A stretch of DNA of 19,102 nt, taken from Collinsella sp. (lineage in GTDB: Bacteria; Actinomycetota; Coriobacteriia; Coriobacteriales; Coriobacteriaceae). Below the pieces are notes generated by a model. The model was not told the origin of the DNA. It did no database searches and saw only the letters and a list, made by a program, of their open reading frames with translations. Location: the NCBI GenBank assembly GCA_022720335.1, contig JAIHVJ010000013.1, positions 1 through 19,102 on the forward strand, read 5' to 3'. The first letter of the stretch is position 1. Each line of letters starts with the position of its first letter. Below, piece after piece: positions 1 through 7,060 of this stretch. Position numbers and translations under genes: made by a program.

Positions 1-194
1 GTTTTGCCATCTTCACCAAGGACAACGGTCACTTTACGTTTTCGACGCGCGACGACAAAGAGACGCTGCGCGCTGTGCGCAAGTACGTGGACGAGGATAG
101 ACTCGTGCGTTCGCCCGACTTTATCGACGTGACCGCTAAGGGCGCCAAGAGCATCCCCTCCGTTATCAAAAACCTTTTCCACAGGGGTGACTAG
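1..194 (+). CDS. C-terminal part of an unrecognised protein (5' end outside window)
   Basis: An open frame enters at the left edge with its first full codon at position 3 and ends at TAG 192-194, giving about 63 C-terminal residues. The segment is hydrophilic and mixed in charge. It begins FAIFTKDNGHFTF and ends KNLFHRGD, with no transmembrane segment. Codon use is GC-rich like the rest of the window, and a strong terminator follows 19 bases after the stop, so this is very likely the true end of a real gene. I do not recognise the family. The alternating beta-like start resembles small PH-like domains only loosely, so no function is assigned. Confidence 0.7.
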   Translation, partial: FAIFTKDNGHFTFSTRDDKETLRAVRKYVDEDRLVRSPDFIDVTAKGAKSIPSVIKNLFHRGD

Positions 195-212
195 TTGCCT
201 GCGATAGATGGC

Positions 213-262
213 GGAAAATGCATCCCGGAATTTATTCTCATTCCGGGATGCATTTTCCTTTT
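213..262 (+). terminator. Rho-independent terminator, 19-bp perfect stem
   Basis: Bases 213-231 are perfectly complementary to 240-258, with an 8-base loop at 232-239 and a TTTT run at 259-262. The stem begins GGAAAATGCATCCCGG. The A-run on the left arm also makes it a plausible terminator for minus-strand transcription, so it may be bidirectional. It ends the partial gene at 1-194. Confidence 0.9.
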
Positions 263-421
263 GAGCGCCAGTCGGGAAATTTCCTTTTCATGTGGTTAGA
301 GGAAACTCCATCCCATTTTTTCGCTTTATTCTTTCCGATATTGAGGATTATCTACGGCGACAATTCGCTATAAAGCCTTCTTGATGAGTGGACATGCGCT
401 ACATGGCAAAGGGGCAAATCT

Positions 422-429
422 GCTACACT
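422..429 (+). promoter_or_regulatory. Extended -10 promoter of the tRNA-Arg gene
   Basis: TGCTACACT (421-429) is an extended -10 element (TGN plus TACACT) lying 11 bases before the tRNA. I see no good -35 hexamer at the usual 16-18 base spacing, which fits reliance on the extended -10. The region between the terminator and here (about 265-420) is AT-richer than its surroundings and has no gene. Confidence 0.5.
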
Positions 430-439
430 AGTACAACAT

Positions 440-512
440 GCCTCCGTAGCTCAGGGGATAGAGCACCGCTCTCCTAAAGCGGGTGTCGACGGTTCGAATC
501 CGCCCGGGGGCA
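440..512 (+). tRNA. tRNA-Arg, anticodon CCT
   Basis: A full cloverleaf can be folded by hand. The acceptor stem is 440-446 with 505-511 (one G-U pair), the D arm is 449-464, and the anticodon stem is 466-470 with 478-482. Its loop CTCCTAA has anticodon CCT at 473-475. The variable loop is 5 bases (483-487), and the T arm is 488-492 with 500-504 around TTCGAAT. Base 512 is the discriminator A. The 3' CCA is not encoded. The T stem has one A-C mismatch (489 against 503). CCT reads the AGG arginine codon. Confidence 0.93.
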
Positions 513-557
513 GGGGGCCGCCGTGCTGCTCGCCCGTGGGGGATGGGCATCTGTTTC

Positions 558-1786
558 CTAGAGTGTGCTGCGGTAAATCTTTCTCGCGTCGTCCAGCGTG
601 AGCTTCTTGAAGCTGCCGAAGAGCTCTCCGCGGTTGATCTTGAGGTCCGGAATCATCTTTTCGATATCGTCCTCGGTGACTCCGAACTCCGATAGCGTGC
701 GCGGCATTCCCAGCGAGACGTTGAAATCCTGCAGCTCGTCGATGGTCGCTTCGACCGCGTACTCGATTGCCTGCTCGGGGGTTACCTCCACATCGAGCTC
801 GTCCGCGTCCGAATCGACGGGTTCGACGCCAAAGGCCTGGGCGCTGAACTCCAGGAAGCGCTCGGGGTGCTCTCGCCATGCGTAGCGCAACCAGGCGGGG
901 AAGATGACGGCGAGGCCGGCGTCGTGCGTGATCTTGGTGTCCAGTGCGGACAGCTCGTGCTCAAGGACGTGGCAGGTCCAATCGCCGTCGCGCAGGCCGG
1001 GGACACCCAGGCCGCAGCCGGCGAGGCCGTTATGGGCGAGCGTACCCACCCACATGATCTCGGCGCGGGCGTCGTAGTCATCTGGGTTCTCCATCACCTT
1101 GGACGCCGCCTCCATCGCAGCGCGCACTGGCCCGCAGGCGCTGTTGTCGGTTACGCCCACGGCGGGCTCGCCGGAGAAGAGTCGCTCCATGTATGGGCGA
1201 TCATGTCGGTCACTCCCGCGGCGGTCTGGTAGGCGGGCAGGGTGAAGGTCAGTTCCGGGTCGAGGAAGGCGATGGCCGGGCGGTTGAGGTCCGTGTTAAT
1301 GCCGCATTTGAGGTGCTCCTCGTCGTTGCTGATAACGCAGGAGTTAGAGGCCTCGGACCCGATGCGGGGATGGTCGCCACGCAGGCGACGTCGATGCGGT
1401 CGGCGGGAACGGCGCGCTTGCGGAAGAAGTCCCATACGTCGCCGTCGTATACCGCCCCCAGCGCGATGGCCTTCGCGCAGTCCATGGCTGAGCCGCCGCC
1501 CACGGGCAGGATGATGTCGACGTCGTTTTCCCGTGCGAGCTCGACGCCTTCTCGCACCAAGCCTATTTCGGGGTTTGGACGCACCCCTCTAAGCTCGATG
1601 TGCTCCACGCCCGCGGCGTCGAGCGATGCCTTCACGTGGCCGAGCGTTCCGTAGCGGACTACGGAACCCTTGCCGTAGACAATGAGCGCTCGGCGGTGGC
1701 CGGAGACGGACAGGGTCTCCCCAACCTTGTCGGTCACTTTTCGTCCAAAGACAAAGCGGGTGGGGGAGTAGGGAGAAATCGTTCAT
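558..1786 (-). pseudogene. Iron-containing alcohol dehydrogenase (butanol dehydrogenase type), frameshifted
   Basis: The three minus-strand frames joined in order give an almost complete group III (Fe-dependent) alcohol dehydrogenase of about 409 codons, close to the family norm of ~385-400. Visible parts are an N-terminal PTRFVFGRK segment, the NAD(P)-binding GGGSAMDCAKAIALGA motif, the ITHDAGLAVIFPAWLRYAW segment that carries metal-ligand histidines in this family, and a C-terminus with ITPDLKINRGEL-like features (here IPDLKINRGELFG). Reading frame is lost three times: near 1770-1775 just after MNDF, near 1356-1358 (after VATIPASG), and near 1190-1192 (before MERLFSGE). The last two are each fixed by restoring one base. 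The likely start is ATG at 1786 with GGAG upstream. Three separate frame changes argue for a real pseudogene over a sequencing error, but the latter is not excluded. Confidence 0.85.
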
Positions 1787-2280
1787 GGAGCTCCAATCTG
1801 GCGTTTCGCCCTACATGCGCGGAGGAGTTTTTCGGGCGCATCGCCTGCATTCGCGTCGCAATCTCGGCGGCGCGGTGCGGTCCGTGGATTCCATCGTATC
1901 GCCCGCGGCATCCCTTACCGACGATTGGGGCGAGTCTGCATTTCGCGGCGCGACGTCCACCTGGCGGACGATATCCGTTCGCGACACGTGGCCGTCCCGG
2001 TCGCAATAGCGTATGCGCACCGGGTCGCCGAGATGGGCCTGTGACCCCTTCTCCTGATGCGAGCGCGCGAGACGGACGAGCAGCGGCGCGAGCACCTGCT
2101 CGACCGTCTCCTCCCGATACCACGCCGCCACGGGCAACCCGTTCACGTCAAACCCGTACGTTCGCCATGCCATTCGCCTCGCCGCCTTCGCCGAACGAAA
2201 CCGCGTATCCAGACCGCCGGTCCCCAACCCAGCACTTCGACGAGCCTTCGCGCGCACTTCTGCGGTCGGGATGCGCCCGT
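1787..2280. other. Decayed intergenic stretch with gene fragments
   Basis: This stretch holds no convincing intact gene. Several overlapping frames are open because the DNA is GC-rich. The only part I can relate to a family is the kinase-like N-terminal fragment listed separately (about 2040-2168, minus strand). Immediately beyond it on the same strand, a segment reading DPVRIRYCDRDGHVSR recalls the first strand of a WYL-type ligand domain, and a second frame reads HGPHRAAEIATRMQAM. Neither is long enough to assign. The pattern is what repeated deletion joining unrelated fragments would leave. Confidence 0.5.
2040..2168 (-). pseudogene. N-terminal remnant of a nucleoside/nucleotide-kinase-like gene
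   Basis: From ATG at 2168 the minus strand reads MAWRTYGFDVNGLPVAAWYR and continues with EETVEQVLAPLLVRLARSHQEKG. This matches my recollection of the N-terminus of COG1072-like nucleoside/nucleotide kinases, where a NG(L/I)xVxAxY(T/R)EExVExxLxPLL segment precedes the P-loop. The expected P-loop (APPGAGKST) should follow within about ten residues but is absent. The frame instead runs into unrelated sequence, so the gene was cut just before its catalytic core. The family call rests on memory of one short segment. Confidence 0.35.
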
Positions 2281-2466
2281 GAGGCGCTCGGCAGGCAGCG
2301 CCATTGCCGCTCGCTGTGTCGAGCGCGAGTGTCGAGAAGTCGCCACATGCCACTCAGATGTAGCATGGAGTGCCGAAGCGCACGCGCCCGTGACGAAACA
2401 CTGGCGCCAACCCGTTCCGCGCACCACCCCGCCCGTAAGGTGTGTGGCGAAAGGAGGACCAGCCGC
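2281..2466 (+). repeat. Leader of regulator copy 1, direct repeat of 7646-7832
   Basis: This 186-base leader is nearly identical to the leader of the intact regulator copy (7646-7832), differing by scattered substitutions and a one-base indel. Both contain a GCTCG-N6-CGAGC dyad, two TGTCGAG direct repeats 13 bases apart, a CACG-N4-CGTG dyad, and an AAAGGAGG ribosome binding site before the ATG. Homology begins abruptly at GAGGCGCTCGG. Copy 1 has TAGCAT where copy 2 has TATCAT at the best -10-like position, so its promoter may be weaker. The shared dyads are candidate regulator sites. Confidence 0.8.
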
Positions 2467-2657
2467 ATGAACATCCCCGAGACACAGAGCCTACCTCGAT
2501 CGCATTCCGCACGAGCTTCTCTGACATTTCCGCCCATTACCACGTGGAGGTCCCCGTCACGGAGATCGCCTACGCATACGACTACATCAATTCCCGGCAT
2601 GCCCCTCGCAGGCAGGCCACGCTGAACGACGGGTCCGCGGCCCGGCAGGAAGAATGA
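2467..2657 (+). pseudogene. LevR-type regulator copy 1, internal 2.5-kb deletion
   Basis: The gene starts like the full copy at 7833 (MNIPETQ), loses 11 bases shortly after, then jumps at GCAT (2502-2505) from the beginning of the HTH domain to the last ~50 codons. The tail ISAHYHVEVPVTEIAYAYDY and following residues are intact but out of frame with the start. Only about 190 of 2754 bases remain. GCAT also occurs at both corresponding points in the intact copy (7879-7882 and 10431-10434), so the deletion probably used this 4-base microhomology. It cannot encode a working regulator. It lies directly upstream of the intact PTS operon, in the place where its own regulator would be expected. Confidence 0.92.
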
Positions 2658-2664
2658 CGCGCCT

Positions 2665-2681
2665 CGGCACAGGCCATGCCG
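2665..2681 (+). promoter_or_regulatory. CGGCA-N7-TGCCG dyad; GG-N10-GC promoter-like element before PTS operon
   Basis: CGGCACAGGCCATGCCG lies 40 bases before the EIIB start. It is both an inverted repeat and a partial match to the sigma54 -24/-12 pattern (GGCAC, then TGC with GG and GC exactly ten bases apart). The whole element falls in a 27-base segment that is missing from the second copy (between 10594 and 10596). LevR-type regulators classically act at sigma54 promoters, but actinobacteria generally lack sigma54, so an operator or a chance match is at least as likely. Confidence 0.3.
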
Positions 2682-2720
2682 AAACGCGTCACGCAAGCAA
2701 AGGAAGGAAGCCAACATCAC

Positions 2721-3209
2721 ATGAGCATCATCGCAGCACGCATCGACAACCGCCTGCTACACGGCATAGTGGCAACCCAGTGGGTACCCGAGTTCCGTCC
2801 GCAGCGTCTCATGGTCATCGATGACATCGTCGCCAACGACCCGACCAAGAAGGCTGCCATGCGGATGGCAAAGCCCTCGGGAGTCGCCCTCTCCATTATC
2901 AACAAGGAGACGGCTCTCGCGAACTATCGGGCGGGCAAGTACGACGACCACACGGTCTTCATCGTGGCGCGAGACCCCCAGACCATCCTCGACGTCATAC
3001 AGACGGGCCAGGTTGTTCCCACACTCGTGGTCGGAGGTACAGTCTTTCCCGAAGAGGGGTCAGACGCCGTCCAGGTGAGCAGTCGCGCCTACGTCACCAA
3101 AGACGAGCTGCCCGCATATCGAGCGATTGCTGGCACCGGCTGCGATATCACCGTTCGCTATGTGCCGGCCGACAAGCCCGTAGAGCTCTCCAGCATCATC
3201 ACGCTTTAG
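2721..3209 (+). CDS. PTS mannose/fructose/sorbose-family component IIB
   Basis: This 162-residue cytoplasmic phosphocarrier takes phosphate from component IIA and passes it to the incoming sugar. The N-terminal motif RIDNRLLHGIVATQW holds the phospho-accepting His14, and the length is normal for the family. An in-frame start exists further upstream (2676), but ATG at 2721 is preferred because AAGGAAGGAAG precedes it and family members begin MSI.xARIDxRL. It is the first gene of the IIB-IIC-IID-IIA-GH32 operon and lies 63 bases after the gutted regulator. A second, truncated copy of its start occurs at 10623. Confidence 0.95.
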   Translation: MSIIAARIDNRLLHGIVATQWVPEFRPQRLMVIDDIVANDPTKKAAMRMAKPSGVALSIINKETALANYRAGKYDDHTVFIVARDPQTILDVIQTGQVVPTLVVGGTVFPEEGSDAVQVSSRAYVTKDELPAYRAIAGTGCDITVRYVPADKPVELSSIITL

Positions 3210-3224
3210 CAAGGGAGTGAACTT

Positions 3225-3998
3225 ATGACACCATCCATCATCCAGATAGCCGTCGTTACACTCATCGCCTTCATCTACGGAGCCGAGAAGAACGCGGGAC
3301 AAATTCTCACGAACATGTCCGTCACGCCAGCATGGTTCGTCGGACTTGCGCTCGGCGACCCCGTAACCGGCCTCGCCGTCGGCGCCATCGTCCAACTCAT
3401 GAGCCTGGGCGTGGCGGCCATGGGAGGAGCCTCCGTCCCCGACTATCCCACTGCCGCCATCATTGGCGCCGTCGTTGCCATCACCTCGGGTCAGGAGGCG
3501 AGCGTCGGCGTTGCCGCCGGAATCGCAGTCGGCATGCTCGGCCTTCAGCTCGACGTCATCGCCAAGACGGCAAACGGCTTCCTCGGGCGTGCCTCGCAGC
3601 GCTTTGCCGAAGAGGGCAAGTACTCGCAGATGAAGAGCGTACTTTTCCTCGGTCCGGTCTTCTATGGCCTTACGGCGGCCATCCCCACGTTTGCCGTACT
3701 GCTCTTTGGCGCCGATGCCGTCAACGCTTTCCTCTCCGTCATGCCCTCCTGGTTCACGACCGGCCTCTCCATCGCCGCCGGTATCCTCCCCGTCGTCGGC
3801 CTTGCGATGCTTCTGTCCTTCATGCCAATGAAGAAGTTCATCGCCTACGCCATCGTTGGCTTCGTTCTGGCCGCCTACCTGCAGATAAGCATTCTCCCCA
3901 TCGCCCTGCTCGGTGCCGCCGCGGCCATCGAGTACTACAAGTCGCACAGCAATCCGTCCGTAAACGCCCTCGACGCTGGAGGTCTGGAAGATGAGTAA
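3225..3998 (+). CDS. PTS mannose/fructose/sorbose-family component IIC
   Basis: This 257-residue integral membrane protein is one half of the sugar channel in mannose-family PTS permeases. Several hydrophobic helices are evident (for example residues 3-18, 70-105, 140-160, 180-200 and 205-235). The conserved family segment GLALGDPVTGLAVGAIVQL appears at about 40-58. It starts 15 bases after IIB with AAGGGAG as ribosome binding site, and its end overlaps the IID start by 8 bases, indicating translational coupling. The sugar specificity cannot be read from the sequence. The linked GH32 enzyme points to a fructose-containing saccharide. Confidence 0.95.
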   Translation: MTPSIIQIAVVTLIAFIYGAEKNAGQILTNMSVTPAWFVGLALGDPVTGLAVGAIVQLMSLGVAAMGGASVPDYPTAAIIGAVVAITSGQEASVGVAAGIAVGMLGLQLDVIAKTANGFLGRASQRFAEEGKYSQMKSVLFLGPVFYGLTAAIPTFAVLLFGADAVNAFLSVMPSWFTTGLSIAAGILPVVGLAMLLSFMPMKKFIAYAIVGFVLAAYLQISILPIALLGAAAAIEYYKSHSNPSVNALDAGGLEDE

Positions 3999-4851
3999 CG
4001 AAGTTAACGCCACCAAGGCAAACGAAGCGCCAACCTGCCTGGCAGACGGAACGTACCAGCCAGTCCTCACCGTTTCCGATCTCGACCGTTGCGGCCGCCG
4101 CTGGATGCTCGGCGCGTCCATCTATAACTATGAGTCCCAGTGTGCCCCGGCGGTCATGTTCGCAACCGAACCCGCCCTGCGCAAGATCTATGCAGGAGAC
4201 GAGGAGGGCTACCGCAGGTCACTTCTGAGCACCTATCGCTATTACAATGCGACTCCCCAGGTAAGCGGCCTGCTCCTCGGCGCCGGCCTAGCCTTGGAGG
4301 ACAAGGGGCACAATGACGCCATCGACGCGGTCCAAGACCTTAAGATTGGCCTCATGGGCTCCCTCTCAGGAGTCGGCGACACGATCTTCGCCATCCTCAT
4401 TCCCACCATCTTCGGCTCCATCGCCGCCTACATGGGACAGGCGGGAAACCCCGTCGGCGTGCTTCTCTGGCTTGCCGTCGCCATCGCCATCTTCGTATGG
4501 AAGCTCTTTGACTGGCGCATAGGCTATAAGTTCGGCGACAAGCTCTTCACGACCCTTGCCGAGAAGATGTCCGTTTTCACCGAGTCGACGTCGGCACTTG
4601 GCATGATGGTCGTCGGTGCGCTCATCCCCACCGTCATCAAGGTCTCGTGTGGTCTCACGTTCACCATGGGTGAAGTTACGCTCGACGTCCAGACGGGCAT
4701 CCTCGACCAAATCATGGTCGGCATGCTGCCCGTAATAGCCACAGCCATCGTCTACGCCCTCGTCAAGCGCAAGGTCAGCATCAACAAGATTGTCCTCGGC
4801 ATCCTCATCATCTCGTGGGTGTGCGCGGCTTTCGGCATTCTTGCTGCCTAG
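3991..4851 (+). CDS. PTS mannose/fructose/sorbose-family component IID
   Basis: This 286-residue membrane component pairs with IIC to form the translocation unit. Family hallmarks are an amphipathic N-terminal half with SIYNYESQCAPAVMFA and a TYRYYNATPQVSG segment, the LKIGLMGSLSGVGDTIF motif near the middle, and C-terminal hydrophobic segments (LGMMVVGALIPTVIKV; IVLGILIISWVCAAFGILAA). It starts inside the last codons of IIC and is followed 33 bases later by IIA. Length and motif order are normal, and no damage is seen. Confidence 0.95.
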   Translation: MSNEVNATKANEAPTCLADGTYQPVLTVSDLDRCGRRWMLGASIYNYESQCAPAVMFATEPALRKIYAGDEEGYRRSLLSTYRYYNATPQVSGLLLGAGLALEDKGHNDAIDAVQDLKIGLMGSLSGVGDTIFAILIPTIFGSIAAYMGQAGNPVGVLLWLAVAIAIFVWKLFDWRIGYKFGDKLFTTLAEKMSVFTESTSALGMMVVGALIPTVIKVSCGLTFTMGEVTLDVQTGILDQIMVGMLPVIATAIVYALVKRKVSINKIVLGILIISWVCAAFGILAA

Positions 4852-4884
4852 CCTAGGGCTAGACCAACCCACAAAGGACGCATT

Positions 4885-5289
4885 ATGAGGCACATCATCA
4901 TTGCATCGCACTACGGCCTGGCAGCCGGACTCGGAGACACGCTCAAGGCCATCATAGGACCGGGGCACGACATCAGGGTTGTCTGCGCGTTTACAGACGA
5001 AACCCCGCTCGAGGAGAAGCTCGCCAGCGCATTCGAGGGCATCGCCGAAGATGACGAGACCCTCGTTCTCACCGACATCCTTCAGGGCAGCGTAAACCAG
5101 CTCGTAGCCTGCTCGGCTCCGCGAGGCGCGTTCATAGTGACCGGCGTAAACCTTCCCGTGGCCCTCGAGCTCTCGCTCCACGCCGGACAGCTTACTCCCG
5201 ATGTGGTGAGGCATGTCGTCACCCAAGCCAAAGAGCAGCTCGTCTACCTCGGAGATCTGACTCCGGACGTTGACGAAGAAGACGAATAG
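4885..5289 (+). CDS. PTS mannose/fructose-family component IIA
   Basis: This 134-residue cytoplasmic protein receives phosphate from HPr. The start MRHIIIASHYGLAAGL matches the family active-site segment, with His9 as the phospho-accepting residue, and VLTDILQGSVNQLV corresponds to the conserved DLxGGSPxN-like strand-turn. The C-terminus is acidic (DVDEEDE). AAAGGA precedes the ATG. With IIA as a separate small protein, the operon encodes a complete four-subunit enzyme II in the order B-C-D-A. The GH32 gene follows 29 bases later. Confidence 0.94.
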   Translation: MRHIIIASHYGLAAGLGDTLKAIIGPGHDIRVVCAFTDETPLEEKLASAFEGIAEDDETLVLTDILQGSVNQLVACSAPRGAFIVTGVNLPVALELSLHAGQLTPDVVRHVVTQAKEQLVYLGDLTPDVDEEDE

Positions 5290-5318
5290 GAAAGACGCGA
5301 CAGTAAGGAGGACGAGAC

Positions 5319-6755
5319 ATGCGCAAAGTCCCGACCAATAACCAGCACCTGTTCTACCAACCGAAGGACGTGTGGGTGGGAGACGTCATGCCCTTCGGCA
5401 AGGACGGCACGTTCTATCTATACCACCAGCGTGACACGCGCGACCCCGCTCCGCTTGCCGAAGGACAGCCCTTTGGGTGGTCGCTCGCGACCACCCAGGA
5501 CTTCGTGACGTACCAGGAACACGGAACGGCGATCCCCCACGGCGGAGAAGACGACCAAGACCAGTTCATCTACGCCGGAACCGTCTACGAGGCAAAAGGG
5601 GAGGTACGCGCTTTCTATACCGGGTTCAACCGCAACTACCTGCGAGAAGGCAAAACGTCCCAGGTGCTCATGCAGGCGAAGGCCTGCTCGGATGATTATG
5701 CGACGTGGAAAAAGACGGGTGTTGCAGCAGAGCTCACGCCTCAGCCAGGATACGATGGGCGCAACTGGCGCGACCCTTTCGTAATATGGGATGACGACCG
5801 GAAGGAATACCTCCTCGTACTGGGCACGCGTAAGGGAGACGACCCCTCCAAAACCCTCCAAACTGGCAGGCTCGTTCACTTTACGTCGAAGGACCTCGAG
5901 CACTGGCAGTTCAAGGGCGACTTTTGGGCCCCCGGCCTCTACACCATGTTCGAAATGCCAGACATTTTCAAAATTGGCGATTGGTGGTACCTGGTCTACT
6001 CTGAGTACAGCGACGAGAACAAGATCGTCTACCGCATGAGCCGCGATCTCTACGGTCCGTGGGAGAAGCCGAGAGATGACGCCTTCGACGGGAGGGCGTA
6101 TTACGCCGGACGGACCGCCTTCGACGGATCGCGCAGGATTCTGTCCGGCTGGGTCCCCACGCGCGAGAACGACGATGACCGGGCCAACTGGCTTTGGGGT
6201 GGCTCGTTTATGCCCCATGAGGTGTACCAGCGCCCCAATGGCACCCTCGGCGTTCGCCCTCCCCAAAGCATAAGGGATGCGTTCGAGTGCCCTGATGCCG
6301 TCCCGGATATCGAGCTTCGCGGAGACCACGAACGAACGGAGTGCGTAATCACCGAAAACGCAGGCGAGATCTTCTGCTTCGAGGCAGACGTGACGTTCAG
6401 GGACGCTTGCGACTTCTCAATTCGAGCCTACAAGAATCTCGAGACCGACGAGTCGTACGAATACCGCTTCGACCTCGACGCGAATCGGCTCTCGTTCGAC
6501 AAGAGTCCCTGTTACAAGTGGTTCCGCGTAATGGATAAGGGGCTTTGGAGGCCAGTCTGGCTCGAGTCCGGGCGTTCTTACCACCTGCAGCTCATCGTTG
6601 ACGACAACATCCTCGTCCTCTACCTCGACGGTACCGCACTCACGACACGCGTCTGCGAGAAGTTCGGCCACTCGCTTGCTGTTACGGTAACGAATGGCGA
6701 ACTCAAACTGTCCAACATAGCCTTGGCGAAGGGGCTGCGCGAACAGGAAAAGTAA
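5319..6755 (+). CDS. GH32-family fructosidase-like glycoside hydrolase
   Basis: This 478-residue enzyme has a five-bladed beta-propeller (about 1-330) and a C-terminal beta-sandwich (about 340-478). There is no signal peptide, so it is cytoplasmic. The three GH32 acidic motifs are present in altered form: VWVGDVMPF (Asp22) replaces the WMNDPNG nucleophile block, NWRDPF (Asp152) is the RDP motif, and YTMFEMPDIF (Glu212) replaces the EC(P)D acid/base motif. GGAGG precedes the ATG. As the last gene of the PTS operon it probably splits a fructose-containing oligosaccharide or its phosphate after uptake. The divergent first motif means the exact bond and substrate are open, so naming it sucrose-6-phosphate hydrolase would be over-calling. 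Confidence 0.88.
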   Translation: MRKVPTNNQHLFYQPKDVWVGDVMPFGKDGTFYLYHQRDTRDPAPLAEGQPFGWSLATTQDFVTYQEHGTAIPHGGEDDQDQFIYAGTVYEAKGEVRAFYTGFNRNYLREGKTSQVLMQAKACSDDYATWKKTGVAAELTPQPGYDGRNWRDPFVIWDDDRKEYLLVLGTRKGDDPSKTLQTGRLVHFTSKDLEHWQFKGDFWAPGLYTMFEMPDIFKIGDWWYLVYSEYSDENKIVYRMSRDLYGPWEKPRDDAFDGRAYYAGRTAFDGSRRILSGWVPTRENDDDRANWLWGGSFMPHEVYQRPNGTLGVRPPQSIRDAFECPDAVPDIELRGDHERTECVITENAGEIFCFEADVTFRDACDFSIRAYKNLETDESYEYRFDLDANRLSFDKSPCYKWFRVMDKGLWRPVWLESGRSYHLQLIVDDNILVLYLDGTALTTRVCEKFGHSLAVTVTNGELKLSNIALAKGLREQEK

Positions 6756-6805
6756 GCCAGTGAACCTCGTCGCCACAGCGACTCCCCCAGCAAAACATGC
6801 GAACA

Positions 6806-6839
6806 ACGGGTCCGGCCGCATTTCGGCGACCGGACCCGT
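6806..6839. terminator. Hairpin after the GH32 gene
   Basis: ACGGGTCCGG (6806-6815) pairs with CCGGACCCGT (6830-6839) around a 14-base loop that holds a further short CCG/CGG pairing. No T-run follows on the plus strand, so this is a weak or bidirectional terminator, or an RNA-stabilising 3' hairpin. It lies between the convergent ends of the PTS operon and the dapH remnant. Confidence 0.55.
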
Positions 6840-6901
6840 CCTGCGCCCTGATGGCACATGGCCCCAGGCTGCCGACAGCAAGGCGGCCTTAGGGGCCTCG
6901 C

Positions 6902-7060
6902 TTACAGGTTGCGGAGCGCGTCGACGAGGGGGCCTTGTCCTCGGCGACTCGTTGGCCTGCTTGATGACCTTCGCGGACACGCCGGTCACCACGGCACCGG
7001 CCGGCACGTCCTCCACGCATACGGCACCGGTGGCCACCGTGGCGCCCTTGCCCACGCGAA
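6902..7060 (-). pseudogene. dapH: dapH C-terminal remnant (tetrahydrodipicolinate N-acetyltransferase)
   Basis: The minus strand reads VRVGKGATVATGAVCVEDVP, then AGAVVTGVSAKVIKQANE, and after two frame changes ends PLVDALRNL with TAA at 6902-6904. This is the left-handed beta-helix end and C-terminal tail of DapH, which acetylates tetrahydrodipicolinate in lysine and diaminopimelate synthesis. The N-terminal two thirds are missing, and the fragment is joined directly to a dapA fragment at about 7058-7066. It is out of frame and non-functional. Confidence 0.75.

Noticed and set aside
3060..4121. 353-codon minus-strand open frame opposite PTS IIC
   Set aside because: It is Gly/Asp/His-rich low-complexity translation of the antisense of membrane-protein codons, with no ribosome binding site.
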